Assembly (NCBI RefSeq): GCF_003667565.1
Contig: NZ_RCUX01000006.1
Coordinates: 186,001-250,000 of the forward strand
DNA length: 64,000 nucleotides
Source: Mycetocola tolaasinivorans
GTDB taxonomy: Bacteria; Actinomycetota; Actinomycetes; Actinomycetales; Microbacteriaceae
Direction of reading: 5' to 3'
Shown here: in pieces, positions 6,841 to 14,968 of the stretch
Numbering within the stretch: the first letter of the stretch is position 1
Layout of the letters: each line of letters opens with the position of its first letter
Notes under the pieces: model-generated
Databases searched by the model: none
The model's input: the letters and a program-made list of their open reading frames with translations, nothing else
Told to the model about the DNA's origin: nothing
Position numbers and translations under genes: made by a program

Positions 6841-7983
6841 TTAGACCCCGGGCTCTCGGGGCAGGGTGATGTCGAGGCAGAAGCCGTCGCTCACCAGCCG
6901 GGCGCTCACATCGCCGCCGTGGGCCTGCACGATACCGCGCACGATGGCGAGCCCAAGTCCCGCGCCGCCCTGGGTTCCGGCCGGCTCGGCGGTGCGGGCG
7001 GCGTCTCCGCGCCAGCCCACATCAAACATCCGGCCGAGATCCTCGGTCGAGACACCGCTGCCGTGGTCGAGGATGCTCAGCACCAGGTGGCCATCGGCCA
7101 GCGTCGTGGCCGACACCAGAATCTCCGAGTCGTCGGGGGCGTGGCGGATGCCGTTGGCCAACAGATTGCCGATCGCCCGGGTGAGCTCGCGCGGATCGCC
7201 CCAGAGCGTGTGCCCCTCGACCCCGCGCTGCTCGATACGGATTCCGCGGGCGGCCGCCACGTGCTGCACGTCGGAGACCGCATCGGAGACGAGGTCCAGC
7301 AGGTCCACCAGTTCGCGGCGCAGATCCAGCGTGCCGGATTCGATCCGGGCCAGGGCAAATAGGTCGTCCACCATGAGGCCCATCGCGTCGACCCGCTCGC
7401 GGATCTGCCGGCTGTACTCCGCCGGATGCTCGGCCACCCCGGCCTCCATCGCCTCGGCTAGCGCGCGAATGCCGGCCATCGGGGTGCGCAGGTCGTGCGA
7501 GATCCAGACGAAGAACTCGCGCCGTGCGGCATCAAGCTGGGCGATCTCGGCCCGGGCCTCGGCGAGCCGGCGCGAGGTGTCCGCCAGCTCCGCGGAGAGC
7601 GCGGTGAACTCCCGCCAGCTGGGGGCCGCGGGCTCCACGATGTCACCCTCGGCGATGCGCCGGGTCGAGGCCAGCAGGTGCCCGGCCTGGCGGCGCACCA
7701 CCCGGGTTGTCATCAGCCAGGCCGCGGCCATACTCATCAGCGCGGCCACGCCGAGCAGCCAGGCGAGCACCGTGAGGTCGTGCTCGGAGAAGAGCATCTC
7801 GATCAGCACCACGATGGTCGACACCGCCACGGCGAGCACCGCGGCGCCGGTGACGATCACAAACTGCGAGGCGATCGATCCGCGCCGGTTGAGGTGCAGC
7901 GCACCCCAGGCCAGCAGCGAGACCGCGGCCGTGCAGGCGGCGGTGGTCACCACGATCAGACAGAGGTCGGCGACGCTCAGCAC
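6841..7983 (-). CDS. Membrane sensor histidine kinase
   Basis: 380 residues. Hydrophobic segments at about 3-30, 40-62 and 70-92 anchor it in the membrane with little extracytoplasmic loop, followed by a HAMP-like region (RRIAEGDIVEP), the dimerisation/phosphoacceptor box FVWISHDLRTPMAG with His163, and the ATPase domain (N-box NLLANGIRHAP, DHGSGV, GGAGLGLAIVRGIVQAHGG). It should phosphorylate the response regulator encoded immediately upstream. GTG 7983 overlaps the regulator stop codon (GTGCTGA) and has GGAGG 5 bases ahead, arguing for translational coupling and against the longer open frame. Confidence 0.9.
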   Translation of the reverse strand: MLSVADLCLIVVTTAACTAAVSLLAWGALHLNRRGSIASQFVIVTGAAVLAVAVSTIVVLIEMLFSEHDLTVLAWLLGVAALMSMAAAWLMTTRVVRRQAGHLLASTRRIAEGDIVEPAAPSWREFTALSAELADTSRRLAEARAEIAQLDAARREFFVWISHDLRTPMAGIRALAEAMEAGVAEHPAEYSRQIRERVDAMGLMVDDLFALARIESGTLDLRRELVDLLDLVSDAVSDVQHVAAARGIRIEQRGVEGHTLWGDPRELTRAIGNLLANGIRHAPDDSEILVSATTLADGHLVLSILDHGSGVSTEDLGRMFDVGWRGDAARTAEPAGTQGGAGLGLAIVRGIVQAHGGDVSARLVSDGFCLDITLPREPGV

Positions 7984-8669
7984 GTGGCCTCCACGAAGAA
8001 TTGGTATCCGGCACCCCACACGGTTTTGAGGTGGCAGGGGAATCTCGGGTCCGGCTCGATCTTCTCGCGCAGCCGGCGCACATGCACCGTCACCGTGGAG
8101 GGGTCGCCGAAGCCCCAGCCCCACACCTCGCGCAGCAGCTCATCGCGGCCAATATCGCGGCCCGGATTGGCCAGCAGGTACAGGAACAGCTCGTATTCGC
8201 GGGCGGTCAGCGTGATCTCGCGCTCGTGCGCCCAGGCGCGGCGATGTACGGCGTCGATGCGGAAGTCGCCCTGCACGATCATGGCGGCTGTGCCGACCGC
8301 GGTGCGGCGGCGCAGCAGCGCCTCGGCACGCAGCTGGAGTTCGCGCAGCGAGAAGGGCTTGGCCAGGTAGTCATCGGCACCGTGCTCGAGGCCCTCGATG
8401 CGCTGATCCACGCTCGAGAGAGCGGTGAGCATCATGATGGGCACGTCCGAGTAGCCGCGCACCTCGCGGCACAGTTCGTCGCCACTCGTACCGGGGAGCA
8501 TGCGATCCACGATCAGGAGATCCGGGATGCGCTCGCGCACCGCGGCGGCCGCGCGGGTGCCGTCGCCATACTCGATGAGGTCGAGCCCGGCGGCGCGCAG
8601 ATAGTCGGCCACCACCGTTCTGACGGTGGGGTCGTCCTCAATCAGCATCACGCGCGGTTTCGATTCCAC
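7977..8669 (-). CDS. OmpR/PhoB-family response regulator
   Basis: About 231 residues. Receiver domain with the acidic pocket LIEDD, phosphoacceptor Asp in LLIVDRMLPG, MLTALSSVD and Lys in LAKPFSLREL; C-terminal winged helix with LTAREYELFLYLLANPGR and VTVHVRRLREKIEPDP. It is paired with the kinase whose start overlaps its stop by 7 bases. GTG 8669 is chosen because TATTCT at 8677-8682 sits 7 bases upstream as a leaderless -10; GTG 8675 in the same frame would overlap that box. It is divergent from the DM13/DoxX genes, its probable targets (inference). Confidence 0.9.
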   Translation of the reverse strand: MESKPRVMLIEDDPTVRTVVADYLRAAGLDLIEYGDGTRAAAAVRERIPDLLIVDRMLPGTSGDELCREVRGYSDVPIMMLTALSSVDQRIEGLEHGADDYLAKPFSLRELQLRAEALLRRRTAVGTAAMIVQGDFRIDAVHRRAWAHEREITLTAREYELFLYLLANPGRDIGRDELLREVWGWGFGDPSTVTVHVRRLREKIEPDPRFPCHLKTVWGAGYQFFVEATC

Positions 8670-8676
8670 ATGCACG

Positions 8677-8682
8677 AGAATA
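8677..8682 (-). promoter_or_regulatory. Leaderless -10 box for the response regulator
   Basis: On the minus strand TATTCT is followed by 7 bases and GTG (8669). It decides between two in-frame GTG starts. Confidence 0.4.
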
Positions 8683-8771
8683 GCCCGGTCATGCCGGATG
8701 AATCCTGAGTTCTTACGCGTTTGAAATATGCCCTTACGGGCCTGTCATATCCGATTCCGGGGCGGGCGGAA

Positions 8772-8788
8772 GTTGATTGGCTGTTGAT
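8772..8788 (+). promoter_or_regulatory. Candidate response-regulator box: direct repeat 11 bp apart
   Basis: GTTGAT occurs at 8772-8777 and again at 8783-8788, an 11-bp period (one helical turn) as used by OmpR/PhoB-family dimers. It lies 35-50 bases before the DM13 gene and downstream of the divergent regulator promoter. A second pair, CTTACG at 8712 and 8733, is 21 bases apart. Confidence 0.35.
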
Positions 8789-8822
8789 CACGCAAGTTGT
8801 TCACCATTGAAAGGACCCCATC

Positions 8823-9260
8823 ATGCGTATCAAGACCCTCGTCACCACCGCGGCCGCCGCTCTCGCCCTCACCGCCGGTCTCAGCGCGTGTAGCTCACCC
8901 TCCTCCGAGTCGAGCGCCCCCGCCGTTTCCCACTCGGCCGAGGCCACCGCCCCGGCGGTCAGCCTCTCGGGAACATTCGGCGGGCTGAATGACAAGAAGG
9001 TGGCCGGCACCGCGAAGATCGACGGCGACACCCTCACCCTGTCCGGTTTCTCCTCGGATGAGGGCCCCGACCTTCACCTCTACCTCACCAACGGCACCGA
9101 TGAGGCCGCGGTGACCGCGGGAACCACGCTGGGCGCGGTGAAGTTTGACGCCGCCTCGCAGACGTTTAAGCTCGACGGCATCAAGGCCGGAGACTTCACG
9201 TACGTGGTGGTGCACTGCGACAAGGCCCTCGCGGTCTTCGGCGCCGCACCCCTGGCCTAG
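8823..9260 (+). CDS. DM13-domain lipoprotein
   Basis: 145 residues, exported and lipid-anchored: signal MRIKTLVTTAAAALALTAGL with lipobox SAC, then a Ser/Ala-rich linker to about residue 45. The rest is a DM13 domain (SGTFGGLNDKKVAGTAKI, GPDLHLYLTNG, FTYVVVHCDKALAVFGAAPL) containing the conserved Cys near the C terminus thought to support redox chemistry in this family. ATG 8823 has AAAGGA upstream. It is followed by a DoxX-family gene with only 3 bases between, and divergent from the two-component system, so a regulated envelope redox or stress function is plausible but not shown. Confidence 0.85.
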   Translation: MRIKTLVTTAAAALALTAGLSACSSPSSESSAPAVSHSAEATAPAVSLSGTFGGLNDKKVAGTAKIDGDTLTLSGFSSDEGPDLHLYLTNGTDEAAVTAGTTLGAVKFDAASQTFKLDGIKAGDFTYVVVHCDKALAVFGAAPLA

Positions 9261-9263
9261 GCG

Positions 9264-9737
9264 GTGGGATCGGTGACCGCCGTGCCCCCCGCCCGTCTCG
9301 CGGCGGTCGCCGCCTCCGTAGTCCGCGTTGTCCTCGGTGTGCTCTGGCTCGGGGAGGGAATTCTCAAGTATCGGGCGGGATTCGGTCGGGCAGACATCCT
9401 GCTCGTCGCGAGCAGCACCGCCAAGAACCCACGGGTACCCGACCTCTATCGGTTCTTCACCGAGCATATTCTGGGGCCCGGTGCGGGGTTTTTCGGGATC
9501 CTGATGCCCGCGCTCGAGCTCACCCTCGGCATCCTGCTGGTGCTCGGTGTGCTGCCACGCTGGATCGCGATCGCGAGTAGTGCACTGCTGGTCTCATACT
9601 GGCTCGCCGATCAGCTGATCGCCCAGTATCCGATCATGATCCTGCTCGCGCTCCCGGTGATCGCCTGGCCCCGTGCGGCCGGTACGCTCTCGCTCCCCGC
9701 GTTGCTGCGTCACCGAAAGACACCGTACTTACCCTAG
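9264..9737 (+). CDS. DoxX-family membrane protein
   Basis: 157 residues with four predicted transmembrane helices (VVRVVLGVLWLGEGILKY; FFGILMPALELTLGILLVLG; WIAIASSALLVSYWLADQLI; IMILLALPVIAWP), the DoxX/MauE layout. Family members are small integral membrane proteins often linked to quinone or thiol redox processes. It is co-transcribed with the DM13 lipoprotein. Start choice is uncertain between GTG 9264 and GTG 9273. The operon ends at the hairpin at 9741-9774. Confidence 0.8.
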   Translation: MGSVTAVPPARLAAVAASVVRVVLGVLWLGEGILKYRAGFGRADILLVASSTAKNPRVPDLYRFFTEHILGPGAGFFGILMPALELTLGILLVLGVLPRWIAIASSALLVSYWLADQLIAQYPIMILLALPVIAWPRAAGTLSLPALLRHRKTPYLP

Positions 9738-9740
9738 GAA

Positions 9741-9774
9741 AAACGCCCGTTCCGCATCTGCGGAACGGGCGTTT
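9741..9774. terminator. Bidirectional intrinsic terminator
   Basis: AAACGCCCGTTCCGCA and its exact complement form a 16-bp stem around TC, flanked by A-run and T-run. It separates the converging DoxX and AspRS genes. Confidence 0.9.
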
Positions 9775-9792
9775 CTCGTAAACAACCGGGTG

Positions 9793-11133
9793 TTACGGGG
9801 CCAGACGGGTCGGGCCGCGGAACAGATAGGTAACCTCGCGGATGCTCGACTCGTGCAGCATGAGCATCAGCACGCGCGCGAGGCCCATGCCGAATCCACC
9901 GTGGCTCGGTGCGCCGTAGCGGAAGAAGTCGAGGTAGAAGTCGAGCTCCTTGGGCTCCATACCCTTGTCGCGCATCTGGGCCTCGAGCACGTCAACGCGG
10001 TGCTCGCGCTGAGCGCCGGTCGAGATCTCCACGCCGTTGAAAATGAGGTCGTAGGAGTTGGTGAGGGCCGGGTTGTCCGCGTGACGCATGTGGTAGAACG
10101 GGCGGATCGAGGCGGCATAGTCGGTCAGGAAGACGAACTCGTGACCGTAGGTCTCGCGCACGTAGGCCGCGATCTGACGCTCGCCCTCGGGGTCCATGTC
10201 GTCGTCGGCACGCGGAACCTCGTAGCCGCGCTCCTTGATGATCTGCTTGGCCTCGGCCAGCGGAATGCGCGGGAACGGGGTTGCCGGGACGGTGATCTCG
10301 ACGTCGAAGAGATCCTTGATGGCCTCGCCGTGCTTGGCCTTGACCGCACTGAAACCGGCAACGATGAGCTCCTCGTGGAGCTTCATGACGTCCTCGTGGC
10401 TGTCGATCCAGCTGATCTCCGAGTCTACGGAGGTGAACTCAGTGGCGTGGCGGCTGGTGAAGGAGGGGTCGGCGCGGAAGGCCGGGCCCACCTCGAAGAT
10501 CTTCCCGAAGCCGGCTGACTGGGCCATCTGCTTGAAGAACTGCGGGCTCTGAGCCAGGTAGGCGGTGGTATCGAAGTACTCAACCTCGAACAGCTCGGCG
10601 CGCGACTCGGAAGCGCTGGCCATGAGCTTCGGGGTGTGGATCTCGATGAAGTCGTTGTCGACCCAGTACTCGCGCATGGCGTGCAGGAAGGTGGTCTGGA
10701 TCTTGAAGATCAGGTTCTGCTTCGGGTTGCGCAGGTCGAGGAAGCGCCAGTCCTGACGCTTGTCGAGCGAGGAGTCCGAGGCGATCGGGGTCTCCGGGTT
10801 GGCGGCGCTCAGCACCTCCAGGGCGGAAATCTTGACCTCGAGGCCGCCGAGCTTGACGCGCTCGTCGTGCTTGAGCTCACCGGTCACCGACACGAACGAG
10901 CCGTGGGCCAGGCCGGAGATGGTCTCGGTCAGAGCCAGCTTCGCAGCCGAGGTGGGATCGTCTTCGACGAGCTCGCGGGTCGCAGGAGTTACCAGCTGTA
11001 CGGCACCGGACTCATCCCGGAGCACAATAAACTGGACCTTCTTCTGGTCTCGGACGGTCTCTACCCACCCGGATACGGTCACGGGGCCATCGGCCAGTGC
11101 CGCCAGGTTCTTTACCAATACGCGTTCAGTCAC
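9793..11133 (-). CDS. aspS: Aspartyl-tRNA synthetase, archaeal/eukaryal type (possibly nondiscriminating)
   Basis: 446 residues. The N-terminal OB-fold anticodon domain (VSGWVETVRDQKKVQFIVLR) leads directly into a class II core with motif 2 (FRADPSFTSRHATEF, then SVDSEISW) and motif 3 (HGGFGMGLARVLMLML). The roughly 140-residue GAD insertion of normal bacterial AspRS (about 590 residues) is absent, so this is the short archaeal-type enzyme. VDSE after motif 2 argues for AspRS over AsnRS. Archaeal-type AspRS in bacteria often also charges tRNA-Asn for later amidation by GatCAB; specificity cannot be read with certainty. GTG 11133 follows TAAGCT with a 6-base spacer (leaderless). Confidence 0.9.
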   Translation of the reverse strand: MTERVLVKNLAALADGPVTVSGWVETVRDQKKVQFIVLRDESGAVQLVTPATRELVEDDPTSAAKLALTETISGLAHGSFVSVTGELKHDERVKLGGLEVKISALEVLSAANPETPIASDSSLDKRQDWRFLDLRNPKQNLIFKIQTTFLHAMREYWVDNDFIEIHTPKLMASASESRAELFEVEYFDTTAYLAQSPQFFKQMAQSAGFGKIFEVGPAFRADPSFTSRHATEFTSVDSEISWIDSHEDVMKLHEELIVAGFSAVKAKHGEAIKDLFDVEITVPATPFPRIPLAEAKQIIKERGYEVPRADDDMDPEGERQIAAYVRETYGHEFVFLTDYAASIRPFYHMRHADNPALTNSYDLIFNGVEISTGAQREHRVDVLEAQMRDKGMEPKELDFYLDFFRYGAPSHGGFGMGLARVLMLMLHESSIREVTYLFRGPTRLAP

Positions 11134-11139
11134 CTGCCC

Positions 11140-11145
11140 AGCTTA
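11140..11145 (-). promoter_or_regulatory. Leaderless -10 box for aspS
   Basis: TAAGCT on the minus strand, 6 bases before GTG 11133. Confidence 0.5.
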
Positions 11146-11274
11146 GCTGAGGTGCGGCTGCCCCGCGTCCCGCTCAGCTACTTTTCGACGCGGGTACGTG
11201 ATACCCGAAGATCCTGAGTATGGAGCGAATTCTCGGCAAACTCATAGTGAGCATTTTCACAGTCTGAGCCAACG

Positions 11275-11280
11275 TAGACT
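11275..11280 (+). promoter_or_regulatory. Leaderless -10 box for the cytochrome c maturation operon
   Basis: TAGACT, spacer GGGTGG, then GTG 11287 of the phosphatase gene that heads the operon. Confidence 0.5.
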
Positions 11281-11286
11281 GGGTGG

Positions 11287-11922
11287 GTGGTTGCCTCCCA
11301 GATCCACCTCGTCCGTCATGGCGAGGTCTTTAATCCCGATCGCGTTCTGTACGGACGCCTGCCCGGCTTTGGCCTGTCCGAACGCGGACACAAGATGGCC
11401 GCCGCGGCCGCCAACGACCTGCTCGCGCGGGATCGCAAGTACGGCACTCTGATCGCCTCGCCGCTCCAGCGCACCCAGGAGTCGGCCGCGCCGGTGGCCG
11501 CGCTGCTCGGGCTCACCCTGGTTCTGGATGAGCGCGTAATCGAGCCCCACAACCACTTCGAGGGCAAACAGATGCGCCGTGCGGTGCTCAACCCGGCAAA
11601 CTGGCCGGCCCTGCGCGACCCCAACCTCCCCAGCTGGGGGGAGCCCTACGGCTCGATCGTGACCCGCATGATGGCGGCCATCGAGCACGCCTGGAAGACC
11701 ACCGCCTCGGGAGATGCCGTGATCGTCAGCCACCAGCTTCCGATCTGGATGGTGCACCGCTACCTCGCCGATGAGGCCCTGCGGCACGATCCGCGCAAGC
11801 GCCGCTGCGCGCTCTCCAGTATCACCACCCTCGAGCGGGTGGGCGACCGTTTTGTTGAGGTTGACTATCGCGACCCCGCCGCCTCCCTGGCCGCCGGTTC
11901 GCTCGACGTAGGGGCGGTATAG
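11287..11922 (+). CDS. Histidine phosphatase (phosphoglycerate mutase-like), first gene of the ccs operon
   Basis: 211 residues of the histidine phosphatase superfamily: catalytic LVRHGE at residues 7-12, the second active-site segment SPLQRTQESA and the late VIVSHQLPIWMV carrying the second His. It is cytoplasmic, without signal peptide. It heads phosphatase-resA-ccdA-resB-ccsB, the same order as Rv0525-Rv0529 in Mycobacterium tuberculosis, so its presence is a conserved actinobacterial association. The substrate and the reason for the linkage are unknown. The stop is 2 bases before the resA start. Confidence 0.85.
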   Translation: MVASQIHLVRHGEVFNPDRVLYGRLPGFGLSERGHKMAAAAANDLLARDRKYGTLIASPLQRTQESAAPVAALLGLTLVLDERVIEPHNHFEGKQMRRAVLNPANWPALRDPNLPSWGEPYGSIVTRMMAAIEHAWKTTASGDAVIVSHQLPIWMVHRYLADEALRHDPRKRRCALSSITTLERVGDRFVEVDYRDPAASLAAGSLDVGAV

Positions 11923-11924
11923 CG

Positions 11925-12536
11925 GTGTTTGCTGGACGACGGATAAAGCGCGGTCGCACTGTGGCCGTGGGTGCCGCGGCGCTCGCACTGGCGCTGACCC
12001 TCTCGGGGTGCGCAAACGAAAAGCTCGCGGCCGACTACACCTCGGCCGACAACAAGAACTACGTCGCCGGTGACGGTAGCGTCACCGAGGTCGCCGCGGC
12101 CGACCGTGAAAAGCCGGTCGAGTACTCCGGTAAGGACGAGCACGGCAAGACCATCTCCTCGAAGGATCTCCTGGGCGAGGTCGTGGTCATGAACTACTGG
12201 TACGCCGGCTGTGCCCCGTGTCGGGCCGAGGCCCCGGACCTGCAGGCGCTGAACGAGAAGTACGACGGCAAGGGCGCGCAGTTTGTGGGCGTCAACGTCT
12301 TTGACCAGGCCGAAACCGCGCTCGCCTTCAACAAGACCTACGGCATCACGTACCCCTCGATTCTCGACGTCAATGACGGTTCGGTGAAGCTCGCCTTTAC
12401 CGGGCAGGTGCGCCCCAACGCCGTTCCCACCACGCTCGTGATCGATAAGCAGGGTCGGGTTGCCGCGCGCATCCTCGGCAAGATCAGCGACCGGTCGATT
12501 CTCGACACGCTGATCCGCGACGCGATCGCCGAGTGA
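11925..12536 (+). CDS. resA: ResA/TlpA-like thiol-disulfide oxidoreductase lipoprotein
   Basis: 203 residues, anchored outside the membrane: N-terminal helix ALALALTLSGC is a lipoprotein signal with Cys about residue 28. The thioredoxin domain has active site C96-A-P-C99 in VVMNYWYAGCAPCRAEAP, the family central insert, and cis-Pro in NAVPTTLVID. In system II it reduces the haem-binding CxxCH cysteines of apocytochrome c, using electrons from CcdA encoded next. GTG 11925 is the only start near the signal peptide. Confidence 0.9.
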   Translation: MFAGRRIKRGRTVAVGAAALALALTLSGCANEKLAADYTSADNKNYVAGDGSVTEVAAADREKPVEYSGKDEHGKTISSKDLLGEVVVMNYWYAGCAPCRAEAPDLQALNEKYDGKGAQFVGVNVFDQAETALAFNKTYGITYPSILDVNDGSVKLAFTGQVRPNAVPTTLVIDKQGRVAARILGKISDRSILDTLIRDAIAE

Positions 12537-12543
12537 TTCCCGC

Positions 12544-13290
12544 ATGAATATCGGTCAGATAATCGGAGACGGCGGCCTGCTGGTCGCCCTCCCGCTGGCA
12601 CTCCTGGCCGGTCTCGTCTCCTTCGCCTCCCCGTGCGTGCTGCCGCTGGTGCCGGGCTACCTCGCCTATGTGGGCGGAATGGCCCCGCAGGGTGGCGAGA
12701 ACCCCCGTCGTGAGCGCTCCAGACTCCTCCTCGGAGTGGTCCTCTTTGTCCTCGGATTCACCCTCGTGTTCGTCCTGATGAGCATTATTGCGGGCGCGGC
12801 CGGGGTGTTCCTGGTCGAGTGGAGCGGGATCATCACCCGGGTCCTCGGCGTGGTGATCATCATCATGGGTGTGGCATTCGTGGGGCAGGTTAGTTTCCTG
12901 CAGCGCGAGTGGAAGCCCGCGTGGACCCCGGCCACCGGCCTCGTGGGTGCGCCGCTGCTCGGCATCGTCTTTGCCGTCGGTTGGGTGCCCTGCCTCGGCC
13001 CGACCCTCACCGCGATTCTCAGCCTCGGCTACAACTCCGGTACCGTGGGACGCGCGGTTATCCTCGCGATCGCCTACTGCATCGGGTTGGGACTCCCCTT
13101 CATACTCGTTGCGTTTGGCTTCGGGTGGATGGCCGGTGCGACTTCATTCCTCAAGCGCCATATTCGCGTGATTAACCTCGCCGGCGGCGTTCTTCTCGTC
13201 CTCATCGGAATCCTCATGGTCACCGGACTGTGGGGCGCTCTGATGTCTAGCCTAGGTTCGGTGATTGCAGGCTTTGACCCGGCCATCTGA
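12544..13290 (+). CDS. ccdA: CcdA-type transmembrane electron carrier for cytochrome c biogenesis
   Basis: 248 residues with six predicted membrane helices. The two redox cysteines lie in FASPCVLPLVPGY (helix 1) and VGWVPCLGPTLTAI (helix 4), the paired motifs of the CcdA/DsbD core. It passes electrons from cytoplasmic thioredoxin to ResA on the outside. Its 3' end overlaps the resB reading frame by up to 26 bases, which suggests coupled translation. Confidence 0.92.
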   Translation: MNIGQIIGDGGLLVALPLALLAGLVSFASPCVLPLVPGYLAYVGGMAPQGGENPRRERSRLLLGVVLFVLGFTLVFVLMSIIAGAAGVFLVEWSGIITRVLGVVIIIMGVAFVGQVSFLQREWKPAWTPATGLVGAPLLGIVFAVGWVPCLGPTLTAILSLGYNSGTVGRAVILAIAYCIGLGLPFILVAFGFGWMAGATSFLKRHIRVINLAGGVLLVLIGILMVTGLWGALMSSLGSVIAGFDPAI

Positions 13291-14968
13291 TTACGTAGAC
13301 GCGAGCTCCTCCCAGAGTGAGCCCGACGCCCCGATTAACGCCCCCAAACTCGGGTTCGTGGGTGCACTGCGCTTTGCCTGGCGGCAGCTGACCAGCATGC
13401 GTACCGCGCTGCTGCTGCTCCTGCTGCTGGCGATTGCCGCCGTGCCCGGTTCGCTGGTGCCGCAGCGCAGCTCGGACCCCAACGGCGTGATCCAGTACTT
13501 CCGCGACAACCCCGATCTGGCCCCGTTCCTGGACAAGATCCAAATGTTCGACGTGTACAGCTCGCCCTGGTTCTCGGCGATCTACCTGCTGCTGTTTGTG
13601 TCGCTCATCGGCTGCATCATTCCGCGCACGAAGCACCACTATCAGGCGATGCGTCAGCGCCCGCCGCGCACCCCCGCCCGCCTCGGCCGGCTGGCCGTGC
13701 ATCGCGAGCAGGAGCTCGTGGGTGGGAGTACCGGCGAGGCGATCGAGGCCGCTCGCACGCTGCTGAAGAAGTCGGGCTACCGCACCGAGATCTACACCGG
13801 CCGTAACGGAGAGGTGTCGGTCTCGGCCGAACGCGGTTACCTGCGCGAGACCGGAAACCTGGTGTTCCACTCGGCCATGGTGCTGATCCTGGTGGCCGTG
13901 GGCTTCGGTGGCGGCTTCGGATATGCGGGTCAGAAGGTGATCGTTGAGGGCCAGTCGGTGGTCAACACCGTCGGCGACTTCAACTCCTTCAACCCGGGCC
14001 GGTTCCTGAACACCGAGTCCCTCGCGCCGTACCTGCTGAAGCTCGATAAGTTCGATGTCGAGTACGAGACCAAGAACATCAACGCCTACGGTCAGGCCAT
14101 CGACTACACCGCACACGTGACCTCGCGTACCCCGGATGGCAAGACCGAGAAGCACGAGATCAAGGTCAACGAGCCCCTGCGTATCGACGGCACCAATGTC
14201 TACCTGCTGGGTAACGGCTACGCCCCCAAGGTCACCGTGCGTGACCCCGAGGGCAAGGTGGTCTTCACCGACTCGATCCCGTTCCTGCCGATGGACACCT
14301 CGCTCACCTCACAGGGCGTTATCAAGATTCCGGACGGCCTTGCCGAGCAGATCGGCATGATCGGGTTCTTCTACCCGACCGCCGCCCAGCTCACCTCGGG
14401 TGCGTTCACCTCGAACTACCCCGACCTCGTGTACCCGATGCTGACGCTGAACGTGTACTCCGGCGACCTCGGCATCAACGATGGTGCCCCGAAGTCGGTC
14501 TACTCGCTCGACACCGACAAGATGACCGAAATCGCCGGCCGCACCATCGCGAAGGACGGCGGCACCGCCCCGATCAAGCTGATGCCCGGCCAGACGGAGG
14601 CGCTCCCCAATGGCCTCGGCACCATCACGTTTGATGATGCTCGCACCACGATCAAGCCGGATGACTTCAGCGGTTCCGTGGCGCGCTTTGCGTCGCTGGA
14701 TATCCACCGCGACCCCACCCAGATCTGGGTCGGCCTGTTTGCCGTCCTGATCCTGCTGGGCCTGCTGACCTCGCTCTTCATCCCGCGCCGCCGCGTGTGG
14801 ATCAAGGCGACCGAGCGTCCCGACGGACGCGTCCTGATGGAGTACGCGGGCCTCGCCCGCGGCGAAGACCCCGGCCTCCGCGAGGCCGTAGACAACATTG
14901 CCGAACGGCATATTCGATCCCTCGGGGCAGTGCCCGAAGAGGCTCGGGAAGGTAACGTAGAAGCGTGA
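13265..14968 (+). CDS. resB: ResB cytochrome c biogenesis protein
   Basis: Up to 567 residues: helix pair near the N terminus (TALLLLLLLAIAAVPGSLVP; FSAIYLLLFVSLIGCIIP), a third helix (GNLVFHSAMVLILVAVGF), a large extracytoplasmic domain of about 300 residues, and a last helix (IWVGLFAVLILLGLLTSLF), the ResB/Ccs1 plan. With CcsB it forms the haem transport and attachment complex of system II. The start lacks an ATG or GTG: TTG 13265 or TTG 13274 (giving MTRPSDYVD) are the candidates, both inside ccdA. The stop overlaps the ccsB GTG (GTGA). Confidence 0.9.
   Translation: MQALTRPSDYVDASSSQSEPDAPINAPKLGFVGALRFAWRQLTSMRTALLLLLLLAIAAVPGSLVPQRSSDPNGVIQYFRDNPDLAPFLDKIQMFDVYSSPWFSAIYLLLFVSLIGCIIPRTKHHYQAMRQRPPRTPARLGRLAVHREQELVGGSTGEAIEAARTLLKKSGYRTEIYTGRNGEVSVSAERGYLRETGNLVFHSAMVLILVAVGFGGGFGYAGQKVIVEGQSVVNTVGDFNSFNPGRFLNTESLAPYLLKLDKFDVEYETKNINAYGQAIDYTAHVTSRTPDGKTEKHEIKVNEPLRIDGTNVYLLGNGYAPKVTVRDPEGKVVFTDSIPFLPMDTSLTSQGVIKIPDGLAEQIGMIGFFYPTAAQLTSGAFTSNYPDLVYPMLTLNVYSGDLGINDGAPKSVYSLDTDKMTEIAGRTIAKDGGTAPIKLMPGQTEALPNGLGTITFDDARTTIKPDDFSGSVARFASLDIHRDPTQIWVGLFAVLILLGLLTSLFIPRRRVWIKATERPDGRVLMEYAGLARGEDPGLREAVDNIAERHIRSLGAVPEEAREGNVEA

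Noticed and set aside
9793..11133. Asparaginyl-tRNA synthetase
   Set aside because: The SVDSE segment after motif 2 is that of AspRS; AsnRS carries a different motif there.
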